Source: Anaerolineales bacterium HSG25 (lineage in GTDB: Bacteria > Chloroflexota > Anaerolineae > 4572-78 > J111). Taken from it: a DNA stretch of 34,056 nt. The notes beneath the pieces are model-generated. The model worked only from the letters and a program-made list of their open reading frames with translations, had not been told where the DNA came from and searched no databases. The position numbers were made by a program, and so were the translations under genes. Below, one piece after another: positions 15,901 to 22,544 of this stretch (its first letter is position 1; every line of letters begins with the position of its first letter). The stretch lies in assembly GCA_030377865.1 (NCBI GenBank), contig JAUCGA010000061.1:1-34056 (forward strand), given 5' to 3'.

Positions 15901-17129
15901 GGAACAATGGAGATGGCACATTTAGCGAAGGAGCCGAGCAAGCCAATATTGCCACCTCCGAGTGGAATAGTGCCGCTGTCGTGGGAGATATTAATCTTGA
16001 CGGTTGGCCTGATTTGTTTGTGGCCGCGTTCATCGACTTGGATTATCAAATCCCCAAACCAACTGGCGCGTTCCCTCAAGATTATTATGGCCTGCCCGAC
16101 CATCTTTATCTCAACCAAGGGCTGGATGAAACAGGGCGAGTCACCTTTCAAGATGTGGCTGAACAAGTCGGCTTGTCTCGGCATGAGCGCGGTTTGGGAG
16201 CCTTGTTCAGTGACGTGGATAAGGATGGAGATGTTGACTTGTACATCGCCAACGACGGACACCCGAATCGGCTGTATAAAAACCGGCCTCTGCCCGCAGA
16301 CCCGTACGGTTTGGGGTTTCGCTTGCTTGATTTAACGGAGACGGCTCAAGTAGGTGATGCCGGAAGTGGCATGGGGGTCGCGGGCGGTGATTATGATGGG
16401 GATGGCTGGTTTGATTTGTTAGTTACCAATTGGGAGCGTGAACTAAACGCCCTGTATCGCAATGAGTTTGCGGATGCCGAACAGATAACGTTCCAGTATA
16501 GCACTTTTCGTATCGGTATAAGTGGCTTAGGACGAGGCATGACCGGCTGGGGAGTTCATTGGCTCGATTTTGACCATGATACCGACCTCGACATGTTCAT
16601 TATTAATGGGCGAGTGCCGCTCACAAATCTAGCCACCGACCCGGAGTTAGTACGGTTGTATCGCAACCGCATGGCCGAAAATCTCGACAGCCAAAGCCGA
16701 GCCATGCCGATTCGACGCCTCTTTGTAGAAGCCACAGACCCCGCCGGATTAAAGGAAGTTGGCCCACTGTTAGGGCGAGGGAGTGCCGCGGCAGATTATG
16801 ACAATGATGGCGACATGGATATCGCACTCATCACCATTGCCGGGCCGATGGCGTTGCTGGAAAATCAAGGAGCCGCCGGAAATTGGCTCATGGTGCAACT
16901 ACCTCGTTTTGCTCCCGGCACAAAACTAGAGCTTACCCTGCCCGACGGACGAGTTCTAGTACGAGAACTGCATGCCGGAAGCAGTTTTCTCGCCTCAGAA
17001 GATCCACGTTTTCATGTCGGTTTGGGCGAGGTTGATGTTATCCCGACCCTCACCGTTACCTATCCTGACGGGACACAGTTCGAGGCTCAGGATGTGACCG
17101 TTAATCAGCATTATCTGGTTGGGGAGTGA
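12966..17129 (+). CDS. ScyD-like propeller / di-heme peroxidase / FG-GAP / ASPIC-UnbV fusion
   Basis: From ATG 12966 the product is 1387 residues with a signal peptide (about 1-25). Residues about 30-350 form a ScyD/ScyE- or NHL-type beta-propeller (ADGLLAPLGMDVLPDGTLLVAEE, NPFDITFDAEGNPVVVD). Residues about 375-820 are a MauG/cytochrome c peroxidase domain with two heme sites, CVTCH (C417, C420, H421) and CAQCH (C646, C649, H650). A low-complexity linker (about 830-855) leads to FG-GAP/VCBS repeats (DYDNDGWLDLYLV, DFNLDGWTDI, DKDGDVDLYIAN; Ca-binding Asp patterns). The last about 80 residues are an ASPIC/UnbV domain (LPDGRVLVRELHAGSSFLASEDPRFHVGLG). It would act outside the cytoplasmic membrane in peroxide reduction or oxidative modification of a substrate. 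The upstream in-frame ATG at 12864 would place repeat DNA in the protein and is rejected. No ribosome site is evident. Confidence 0.9.
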   Translation: MPNKIIISLICILFITTYTETLSNTTPQIEVVADGLLAPLGMDVLPDGTLLVAEEGTGQKDESAGVSLITPNGEVGRLISGFYSSLDAGDLGGVNIVQLAPDNQTLYIGHFGDGHLWSLPLEGETLSLPSTPLTLDDLTPVMLPLNNVRLVNPFDITFDAEGNPVVVDASGNGVAKSNPDGTAHFIHRFDRLPDPNPDSRASIDAVPTGITRIDDEYYVTLTGGCPYPDGGGRLVAIDEERNERVIVPHLNMPIDVAQGEDGTIWILEFARFTSSASCFTGQGYKPNTGRLSKLLPDGSLELVLDNLNFPGALLPMPDGSLYISEVMPGRIIRVRFGESESTEDGSTKPALPEDESQSTAPEKDCLLQPETCDLQSIIRNLNPNPGLEQREGDTPLAKLGQDLFFDPILSGDKNIACVTCHHPALAMADGRVFPIGTGGHGLGQQRNFTDTITLSEEASSPRRFIGRGDVDETADQTTVPNPFVGWYVPRNSPSIINSALYPNQFWDGRVEKHGTSQIVRTQESTVNSLQLTDPLQTQALFPLISTIEMAGATLGDLTAPDIRRTLVDRLRTIPAYTEQFQQVFDLTADEINITHVAEAISAFQSRFIFTDAPWDAYLAGDTNALNESQQRGAYLFFGETNSAVNCAQCHQGDLFSDFQFHNLLVPQLGPSPGHDYSRREDWGRGRVTFDRRDLYKFRTPSLRNVELTAPYFHDGAFATLTDTVRHHADPWRSAEQYDPVAYQIPPAHYSSMRPFLSDKQGQTVAESLQHGLPLTDQNVADLVAFLQSLTDPAARDLSAFIPDSVPSGLPLDPLPSSTAQPLPQKNSPESLNPDDRNDGDGNKENEETSQSSTPATLPTFKNVAAEIGLDFQHEAFQTAIFQDPAAMMGGGLCWLDYDNDGWLDLYLVNSHAEDEVDYWQGNLPTNALYHNQQGQFVEVSETSNTNLSMRGNGCVAADFNLDGWTDIHITADGPNALLWNNGDGTFSEGAEQANIATSEWNSAAVVGDINLDGWPDLFVAAFIDLDYQIPKPTGAFPQDYYGLPDHLYLNQGLDETGRVTFQDVAEQVGLSRHERGLGALFSDVDKDGDVDLYIANDGHPNRLYKNRPLPADPYGLGFRLLDLTETAQVGDAGSGMGVAGGDYDGDGWFDLLVTNWERELNALYRNEFADAEQITFQYSTFRIGISGLGRGMTGWGVHWLDFDHDTDLDMFIINGRVPLTNLATDPELVRLYRNRMAENLDSQSRAMPIRRLFVEATDPAGLKEVGPLLGRGSAAADYDNDGDMDIALITIAGPMALLENQGAAGNWLMVQLPRFAPGTKLELTLPDGRVLVRELHAGSSFLASEDPRFHVGLGEVDVIPTLTVTYPDGTQFEAQDVTVNQHYLVGE

Positions 17130-17138
17130 GGGTGAAAC

Positions 17139-17298
17139 GTACTATACTCAAATTAGTTTGAAACCGATACTTTCCTTATGTCATGCCCGAATGTCTGTAT
17201 CGGGCATCCACACAACCTGTAAGGAATGGATTCCCGCTAAATGCATGCGGGAATGACATGGAAAAAGTTACGTTTCCATTCTAATCGCAGTATAGTAC
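17139..17298. repeat. Nested element with GTACTATACT ends
   Basis: The outer ends GTACTATACTCAAATTAG and CTAATCGCAGTATAGTAC are inverted repeats extending about 38 nt with mismatches. The inner module (17180-17257) is the GTCATGCCCGAATG...CGGGAATGAC core also found at 8766-8839 and 33438-33514. It separates the large fusion gene from the toxin-antitoxin island. Confidence 0.75.
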
Positions 17299-17349
17299 AG
17301 CTTGGCAGAAGTCCTTTAGTAGTCGTTATTTGCCCACTGATATTTTGTA

Positions 17350-17377
17350 TTGACATTGTGTATATATTGACTATAAT
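17350..17377 (+). promoter_or_regulatory. Consensus sigma-70-type promoter of the toxin-antitoxin block
   Basis: TTGACA (17350-17355), a 16-bp spacer and TATAAT (17372-17377) match both hexamer consensus sequences perfectly. Transcription would start near 17384-17386, almost at the ATG of the BrnT remnant, so that frame would be leaderless. The antitoxin ORF would get a leader of about 100 nt. Type II antitoxins usually repress their own promoter, so this site is a likely target of the downstream BrnA-like protein (inference). Confidence 0.7.
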
Positions 17378-17385
17378 ATTTGAGA

Positions 17386-17487
17386 ATGAACGTCTATTAT
17401 ACCTTACATGGCCTTGAATTTGAGTGGGATGGTAACAAGGCTGTCGTCAATTTACGAAAACAGAGCAATAGAGAGGATACAATATGA
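17386..17487 (+). pseudogene. Truncated BrnT-type toxin remnant
   Basis: The short frame encodes MNVYYTLHGLEFEWD followed by GNKAVVNLRKQSN and stops after 33 residues. FEWDxNKAxxNLRKH is the hallmark N-terminus of BrnT ribonuclease toxins, which are normally about 90-100 residues. Everything after NLRK is missing and the catalytic core is lost. The stop overlaps the next start codon (ATGA at 17484-17487), so the usual toxin-antitoxin overlap survives. It looks like an internal deletion that disarmed the toxin while keeping the promoter and antitoxin. An alternative is a short regulatory or leader peptide. Confidence 0.65.
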
Positions 17488-17783
17488 AGAACAGTGAGTT
17501 AAGAGAGCGATTACGCAAAGAGCGTCCCATGACCATGATAAGCCTGCGGATACCCGAAGATGTCGTGGAAGATTTGAAGTTTGTGGCTCCCAAACTCGGT
17601 TTTTCCGGTTATCAACCTTTGATTCGGGCTTATGTGGGGCAAGGGTTACGGGCCGATTTAGCCCGTTTGAAGGAAAACCCCGAAGTTATGCTGTTGGTGA
17701 AGAGCCTGAAAAAATATGGGGTAAAAGATGAGGTTATAGCCTCAGCGATGGCGGATGTTGTAAATGTTGGTCAGGTGGCTTGA
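17484..17783 (+). CDS. BrnA/CopG-like ribbon-helix-helix antitoxin
   Basis: The 99-residue protein contains MTMISLRIPEDVVEDLKFVAPKLG (about 17-40), the strand and first helix of a ribbon-helix-helix DNA-binding fold, followed by YQPLIRAYVGQGLRADL. Proteins of this kind bind BrnT toxins and the shared promoter. The upstream partner is only a 33-residue remnant, so this is an orphaned antitoxin unless it acts on a distant toxin. A GAGAGG ribosome site precedes the ATG. The C-terminal about 35 residues (KSLKKYGVKDEVIASAMADVV) look helical and are not typical of the shortest family members. Confidence 0.7.
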   Translation: MKNSELRERLRKERPMTMISLRIPEDVVEDLKFVAPKLGFSGYQPLIRAYVGQGLRADLARLKENPEVMLLVKSLKKYGVKDEVIASAMADVVNVGQVA

Positions 17784-17831
17784 GGAGTCAATTGCTGATT
17801 GGTTGAGTTCCGTATGAGAAGGAGTAACTGC

Positions 17832-18113
17832 ATGATCGAAACGACATACAAAATCAAAATTCCTAAACCGTTGGTCGAGTTTGGCTTTGACCAGATTCAA
17901 ATTCAACAAAAAGTGGTTGAATGGCTAGTGTTATCGCTATTTACCCAAGACCGAGTTTCGTCGGGGAAAGCGGCGCGGTTGTTAAACATTACTCGGATCC
18001 AATTCTTAGCACTGTTGCGTCAGTATGGGATTGCTTATATAAATTACGATGAGGATGAGTTGTTAGAGGAGTTCCAAGCAGTTGAGGCGTTGACGGTTAG
18101 GCCAACCTCATGA
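17832..18113 (+). CDS. UPF0175-family antitoxin
   Basis: From ATG 17832 (AAGGAG 6-7 nt upstream) the product is 93 residues. The core VSSGKAARLLNITRIQFLALLRQYGIAYINYDEDEL matches UPF0175 proteins, small helix-turn-helix-like antitoxins usually found beside DUF3368 PIN toxins. The upstream in-frame start at 17799 lacks a ribosome site. Its stop overlaps the start of the next gene by 4 bp (ATGA), showing translational coupling. Confidence 0.8.
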   Translation: MIETTYKIKIPKPLVEFGFDQIQIQQKVVEWLVLSLFTQDRVSSGKAARLLNITRIQFLALLRQYGIAYINYDEDELLEEFQAVEALTVRPTS

Positions 18114-18595
18114 TTGTAGTCTCTAATACGACTCCGTTAATTGGTTTAGCCATAATTCAACGGTTTGATCTGTTGTGTCAGCTATTTGGCAGAATTCACA
18201 TTGCCCAAGCCGTTTATGATGAAGCGGTGACACATGGACGTGAAGAAGGTGGTGCGAAACGAGAGGTGTTAACCGCAGACTGGATTTCAATGCATCATGT
18301 CCAAAATCATTCAAATGTAAATCTCTTTCTAAACGAGTTGGATTTAGGCGAGGCTGAAACCATCGCGTTGGCTCAAGAACTCAGCGCAAGTTGGGTTTTG
18401 ATGGATGAGCGAAAAGGACGGAGAAAGCTGTCCCAATTAGGGCTACCAAAAATTGGCACACTTGGAATCCTGCTTAAGTCTAAACAGACTGGTTTGTTGC
18501 CTGTTATTCGTCCCGACGTAGAAAAATTGCGTCAACAGGGATTTAGTATCAGCCAGTCAGTTATTGATGCGGTACTGCACCAAGCAGGTGAGTAG
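18110..18595 (+). CDS. DUF3368 PIN-like toxin
   Basis: The 161-residue protein starts MIVVSNTTPLIGLAII, a typical DUF3368 N-terminus, and has ELDLGEAETIALAQEL (the EAE region of PIN folds) and WVLMDERKGRRKLSQLGLPKIGTLGIL, which carries the distal acidic residue and the conserved GT(L)G(I)L turn. The family is a predicted VapC-related ribonuclease inhibited by UPF0175 partners. The first motif has Asn rather than Asp (SNTTPL), a variant also known in this family. Its last bases abut the following frame. Confidence 0.82.
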   Translation: MIVVSNTTPLIGLAIIQRFDLLCQLFGRIHIAQAVYDEAVTHGREEGGAKREVLTADWISMHHVQNHSNVNLFLNELDLGEAETIALAQELSASWVLMDERKGRRKLSQLGLPKIGTLGILLKSKQTGLLPVIRPDVEKLRQQGFSISQSVIDAVLHQAGE

Positions 18596-18654
18596 TGATT
18601 TTGGTATTTATAATGGCATTTAAACAACTACAGTTTGACTTTAAGGAGATATAT

Positions 18655-19764
18655 ATGGCTAGAGATATAGAGGATTCTGAAAAAAAACTTGACCATTACG
18701 CGGGTGATACGGTTGAATTTTGGGAAGCAAAACAGCGAGAGCTAATCACCAGTGTTGTCGATTATAATTTAGCTACACTTACCGATTTGATAGAAAACAA
18801 AGAAATCAATTTGATACCTGGCTATCAAAGAAGATTTCGATGGGATCAAGTTCGAAAATCTAGACTATTAGAGTCTTTTTTGATGAACGTCCCAGTACCT
18901 CCTATTTTTTTAAATGAGGATGCTTATGGAACATATTCAATAATAGATGGTAAACAGCGCTTATCTGCAATCGCAGACTATTTAAGGGATGCTTTTCCCT
19001 TAGAGGGTTTGGAGGTGTTTGGCGACATTAATGGTCGATACTACTCTGATTTGCCACCAACACTTCAAAGGGTATTACGTACTAGACCTACATTGAGAGC
19101 TATTATTATTTTACGGCAATCTGATCAAGATATAAAATTTGAGGTTTTTCATCGGTTAAATACAGGAGGTGTAAGCTTAAACCCCCAAGAAATTAGAAAT
19201 AATCTCTTTCCTGGTAGTTTAAATGATTTAATTATGGAACTTTCAATAACACCTCTTTTTCACAGATTATTGGGGGTAAAGAAAAAAGAAAGGTCTAGTG
19301 TATATCAAGAAATGAGGGATGCTGAATTCGTGCTGAGATTTTTTACCTTTAAGGACACTTGGCAAACTTTTAAGGGTGGAATGAAAAGGCATATGGATGA
19401 ATTTATGTCTACATACCAAGATAGCGATGAGGCTCATTTAAGAAAGATGAGAAGTGATTTTTTACGTACTGTAAAAACAGTTTTTAATGCGTTTGGTGAC
19501 AAAGCTATGCGCCGATGGCAACCACAAAAGAAAAGTTGGCGAAATCAAATTTTGGCAGCTTTATTTGATGCCCAAATGTTAGCCTGTTACAAATTTTCAC
19601 CTTCCGATTTTGAGGGTAAAACTTCTGAAATCCAAGAAGCATTACCTAAACTGTTTGAGGATTCCACATTCGCGGGTGCAATTCAAGGGCCTACAAATAC
19701 CCCAAGCTATGTACGTAACCGTATAGAGAAAATGATAGAGTTTTTAGATGGATTTACCGATTAG
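18655..19764 (+). CDS. DUF262 domain protein (GmrSD/ParB-like fold)
   Basis: From ATG 18655, with a strong AAGGAG 8 nt upstream, the product is 369 residues. PGYQRRFRWDQVRKSRLLESFL (about 59-81) and the IIDGKQRLSAI motif (D98, G99, K100, Q101, R102) define the DUF262 domain, the NTP-binding and hydrolysis module seen in GmrS and other anti-phage proteins. The usual C-terminal DUF1524 HNH nuclease is absent. Instead, a helical C-terminal region (about 200-369) is followed by a separate HEPN protein. The gene overlaps the HEPN gene by 17 bp. Its AT-rich composition differs from the flanking metabolic genes and suggests transfer. The upstream frame start at 18595 is unlikely. Confidence 0.8.
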   Translation: MARDIEDSEKKLDHYAGDTVEFWEAKQRELITSVVDYNLATLTDLIENKEINLIPGYQRRFRWDQVRKSRLLESFLMNVPVPPIFLNEDAYGTYSIIDGKQRLSAIADYLRDAFPLEGLEVFGDINGRYYSDLPPTLQRVLRTRPTLRAIIILRQSDQDIKFEVFHRLNTGGVSLNPQEIRNNLFPGSLNDLIMELSITPLFHRLLGVKKKERSSVYQEMRDAEFVLRFFTFKDTWQTFKGGMKRHMDEFMSTYQDSDEAHLRKMRSDFLRTVKTVFNAFGDKAMRRWQPQKKSWRNQILAALFDAQMLACYKFSPSDFEGKTSEIQEALPKLFEDSTFAGAIQGPTNTPSYVRNRIEKMIEFLDGFTD

Positions 19765-20485
19765 AGTTATGGGATCACAAGCACTTATAGAATTTAGAAA
19801 TGCGTTGAAATTAGCAGAAAGTTTAGCTGATATCGATCGTGATAATTACAATAGTAATCCGCGTATAGCGGAGCAACAAGCGGTGCAAGCTTTACGAGGT
19901 GGAGCAACGGTTCTTATGGTAGCCGCTTTTGAGCAATTTCTAAGAGACATGTTGGTAGAGCATTTAGATACTCTATCATCCCACAAGCCTCCCATTGAGC
20001 TAAAACATCTACCACAGGACATGCGCGTAAACTTGGTCTATTCTAACTTGGATTGGGCGATGAGGGGAAAGCCATATGAACCAACAAAACAGAAAGCTGA
20101 TCGACTAGAAGATATTGACAAGGTTTGTCGAAATATCCTTGCTGAACAATTTAATAATGAGGTATTTGGTGATGTCGGTGGAAACCCAAATGCAGCTCGT
20201 ATTAAAAATATGTACAAAAAAATTGGTACTACAAATATTTTCGCTTTCATGCGCTACGACTTCGATAAAAAATGGAAAAAACCGGAAACACAGCGATTCC
20301 TTGAGGATAAAATAAACGAAATCGTAGAAAGACGGCACATTGTGGCTCATACTGCAAATGCGTTAAACATAGGTAGGGCTGATCTGAGAGGTTGGCTGAG
20401 GTTTCTTAGAGTGTTTTCCAAAACACTAGACAATGTAACAGGAAGAATAATTACCAAAATCATTAAAGATGCTTATCCAAGCTAA
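19748..20485 (+). CDS. RiboL-PSP-HEPN / MAE_28990-type HEPN protein
   Basis: The 245-residue helical protein carries R196-x4-H201 in RRHIVAHT, the catalytic arginine-histidine motif of HEPN ribonucleases, near the C-terminal third. The N-terminal half has ALKLAESLADIDRDN and GGATVLMVAAFEQFLRDMLVEHL, as in MAE_28990/MAE_18760-like HEPN domains. It overlaps the DUF262 gene by 17 bp, so the two are very likely made together. A second in-frame ATG at 19769 is an equally plausible start, as neither has a good ribosome site. An effector role as an RNA-cutting arm of the pair is inference. Confidence 0.75.
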   Translation: MDLPIRVMGSQALIEFRNALKLAESLADIDRDNYNSNPRIAEQQAVQALRGGATVLMVAAFEQFLRDMLVEHLDTLSSHKPPIELKHLPQDMRVNLVYSNLDWAMRGKPYEPTKQKADRLEDIDKVCRNILAEQFNNEVFGDVGGNPNAARIKNMYKKIGTTNIFAFMRYDFDKKWKKPETQRFLEDKINEIVERRHIVAHTANALNIGRADLRGWLRFLRVFSKTLDNVTGRIITKIIKDAYPS

Positions 20486-20503
20486 TTCATACTTATCAAA
20501 CCC

Positions 20504-20656
20504 ATGACCCTCCATTACGCCACCACCACCAACCAAGGCAAACTAGAAACGCTCCAGCAAGCGCTGAAAAACTGTCCCGTCACACTCGAACAGTTTGCCA
20601 TTCACAAATTCTCCTTGAGTATCGTCACCCAACACCCATCACCTTTTATTTGCTAA
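20504..20656 (+). pseudogene. Truncated HAM1/RdgB-like NTP pyrophosphatase fragment
   Basis: The 50-residue frame starts MTLHYATTTNQGKLETLQQAL, resembling the N-terminus of HAM1/RdgB purine-NTP pyrophosphatases, where a T/S-x-N-x-GK motif contacts the nucleotide. Similarity stops after about 30-35 residues and the frame ends at 20656; normal members have about 190-200. Base composition is like the flanking metabolic genes rather than the AT-rich island. It may mark the insertion edge of that island. Confidence 0.45.
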
Positions 20657-20720
20657 TCCTATCTAATTCTATACACTTAACCAAAATAACTCTGATTGTT
20701 TATCTCAAGGAGGCAAGCGT

Positions 20721-21350
20721 ATGCTTACCATCGAAAAATTACAAATCTGGATGATTGCCCTTCAGGCGACCTATCACGAAAACAAACAATATCTGACCGA
20801 TTTAGATGCCGCCATTGGAGATGCCGATCATGGTATTAACATGGATCGAGGCTATACCGCGGTCAAAAAAAATATTGAAACCACCGAGCATAAGGATATT
20901 GGTAGTTTACTAAAAACAACAGCCATGACCCTTATCTCTAGTGTCGGGGGGGCATCAGGGCCATTGTACGGTACATTTTTTCTGCGAGCCAGCACGGTTT
21001 GTATGGGCAAAACAGAGCTAACCGACGCGGAATTTGTAGCAATGTTTAAGGTTGGTTTGCATGGAATTGTGCAACGAGGCAAGGCAAATTTGGCCGACAA
21101 AACTATGGTCGATGCCCTAACTCCGGCTTTAGAGGCTATGACTCAAGCCTTAGAAAACGGAGCCACGTTGACCGATATTTTACAAGCCGGAACCGACGCG
21201 GCCGAACAGGGCATGCAACAAACCATCCCCATGCTGGCGAAAAAAGGCCGAGCCAGTTATCTGGGCGAACGAAGCATCGGTCATCAAGACCCCGGCGCGA
21301 CCTCGGCCTACTTAATGTTAAAAACAGCCCTCGACAGTTGGGGAGAGTGA
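20721..21350 (+). CDS. dhaL: Dihydroxyacetone kinase, nucleotide-binding subunit DhaL
   Basis: The 209-residue protein has an excellent AAGGAGG site. AAIGDADHGINMDRGY (about 31-46) contains the Asp residues that hold Mg and ADP. SSVGGASGPLYGTFF (about 74-88) and the C-terminal GRASYLGERSIGHQDPGA complete the DhaL nucleotide site. As a separate subunit accompanied by DhaM it belongs to the PEP-dependent type, in which bound ADP is rephosphorylated by DhaM rather than exchanged. Normally dhaK precedes dhaL; here the order is reversed and a hairpin element lies between them. Confidence 0.95.
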   Translation: MLTIEKLQIWMIALQATYHENKQYLTDLDAAIGDADHGINMDRGYTAVKKNIETTEHKDIGSLLKTTAMTLISSVGGASGPLYGTFFLRASTVCMGKTELTDAEFVAMFKVGLHGIVQRGKANLADKTMVDALTPALEAMTQALENGATLTDILQAGTDAAEQGMQQTIPMLAKKGRASYLGERSIGHQDPGATSAYLMLKTALDSWGE

Positions 21351-21357
21351 GATACTC

Positions 21358-21445
21358 TAGGAATGAGTTCTAATAAAATTGTGTGTGCCAGAGTGGTTCA
21401 ATCTTTAAGATTGAACCACTCTCATGGCTAACGGCACACCTTCGA
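21358..21445. repeat. Gamma-type hairpin element between dhaL and dhaK
   Basis: The left end TAGGAATGAG...TAATAAAATTG is followed by a near-perfect palindrome with 16-bp arms AGAGTGGTTCAATCTT and a 1-nt centre (21390-21422). The right end (ATGGCTAACGGCACACC) has diverged. It could limit read-through from dhaL into dhaK. Confidence 0.7.
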
Positions 21446-21494
21446 CACTAGCTACGCGTCGTCAGGCTTCAGAACATAAGTGAGGTAAAATCAC

Positions 21495-22496
21495 ATGAAA
21501 AAACTAATGAACAATCCCACCGACATGCTCAACGAGGCTTTGGCCGGTATAGCTATGGCCCATGCCGACCTGCTCCATGTTGATTTCGATCATCGCTTTA
21601 TTCGGCGGGCTGACGGGCCGATTTCTGGCAAGGTGGCACTGGTTTCTGGTGGAGGGAGCGGGCATGAGCCGTTGCATGGTGGCTATGTCGGCATGGGCAT
21701 GCTCGACGCGGCCTGTGCCGGAGAGATGTTCACCTCACCCACTCCCGATCAGATGGAGGCCGCGACCAAAGCGGTGAACGGCGGTGCGGGGGTGTTACAC
21801 ATCGTCAAAAACTACACCGGCGATGTGATGAACTTTGAGATGGCCGCCGAGTTGTGCCAAATGGAGGGAATTTCTGTCGAGACGGTCATTATGAATGACG
21901 ACGTGGCCGTGGAGGACAGCCTCTACACCGCCGGACGACGGGGTGTGGGAACGACCGTGTTAGCCGAAAAACTGTGCGGCGCGGTGGCAGAACAGGGGGC
22001 TGATTTACAAACCGTGGCTGAGTTATGTCGCCAGATTAACGCTCAAGGCCGCTCGATGGGCATGGCTCTGACCTCATGTACCGTGCCCGCGGTTGGTAAA
22101 CCGACCTTTGAACTTGGCTCCGACGAAATGGAAATCGGCATCGGCATCCACGGTGAGCCGGGTCGCCGACGAATGAAACTAGCCTCTGCTCACGAAATTG
22201 TGACCATGATGAGCGAACCGATTTTAAGCGACCTGCCCTTCAAATCAGGCGATCAGGTGATTGCTCTGGTCAACGGCATGGGCGGTACCCCCCTCATCGA
22301 GCTATACCTCATCTATAATGAACTACAGCAAATCTGTAAAGGACATGGCCTGACGATCGCTCGGCAACTGATTGGCAACTACATCACCTCACTCGACATG
22401 GCCGGTTGTTCTATCACCCTGTTAAAGGTCGATGCGGCCATGCTCCAGTTGTGGGATGCGCCGGTTCATACGCCCGCCTTGCGGTGGAGGGTGTAG
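21495..22496 (+). CDS. dhaK: Dihydroxyacetone kinase, substrate-binding subunit DhaK
   Basis: The 333-residue length is normal for the subunit. [17 protein letters not shown] (about 49-65) forms the substrate loop. [14 protein letters not shown] is the conserved strand-loop region, and [12 protein letters not shown] carries the His that binds dihydroxyacetone covalently as a hemiaminal. DhaK presents the substrate to DhaL. GAGGT lies upstream of ATG 21495. A start at the third Met residue region (MNNPTD, 21507) is also possible. It is followed by an inserted AAA ATPase/PIN pair before glpK. Confidence 0.95.
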   Translation: MKKLMNNPTDMLNEALAGIAMAHADLLHVDFDHRFIRRADGPISGKVALVSGGGSGHEPLHGGYVGMGMLDAACAGEMFTSPTPDQMEAATKAVNGGAGVLHIVKNYTGDVMNFEMAAELCQMEGISVETVIMNDDVAVEDSLYTAGRRGVGTTVLAEKLCGAVAEQGADLQTVAELCRQINAQGRSMGMALTSCTVPAVGKPTFELGSDEMEIGIGIHGEPGRRRMKLASAHEIVTMMSEPILSDLPFKSGDQVIALVNGMGGTPLIELYLIYNELQQICKGHGLTIARQLIGNYITSLDMAGCSITLLKVDAAMLQLWDAPVHTPALRWRV

Positions 22497-22544
22497 ATCG
22501 ACTTAGGTGTTTTTGATAAACTGAAATCAAAATGGTGATACAGT

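Noticed and set aside
15678..16262. A 194-residue minus-strand frame inside the fusion gene
   Set aside because: It shows no domain likeness, and the plus-strand frame there encodes clear FG-GAP repeats.
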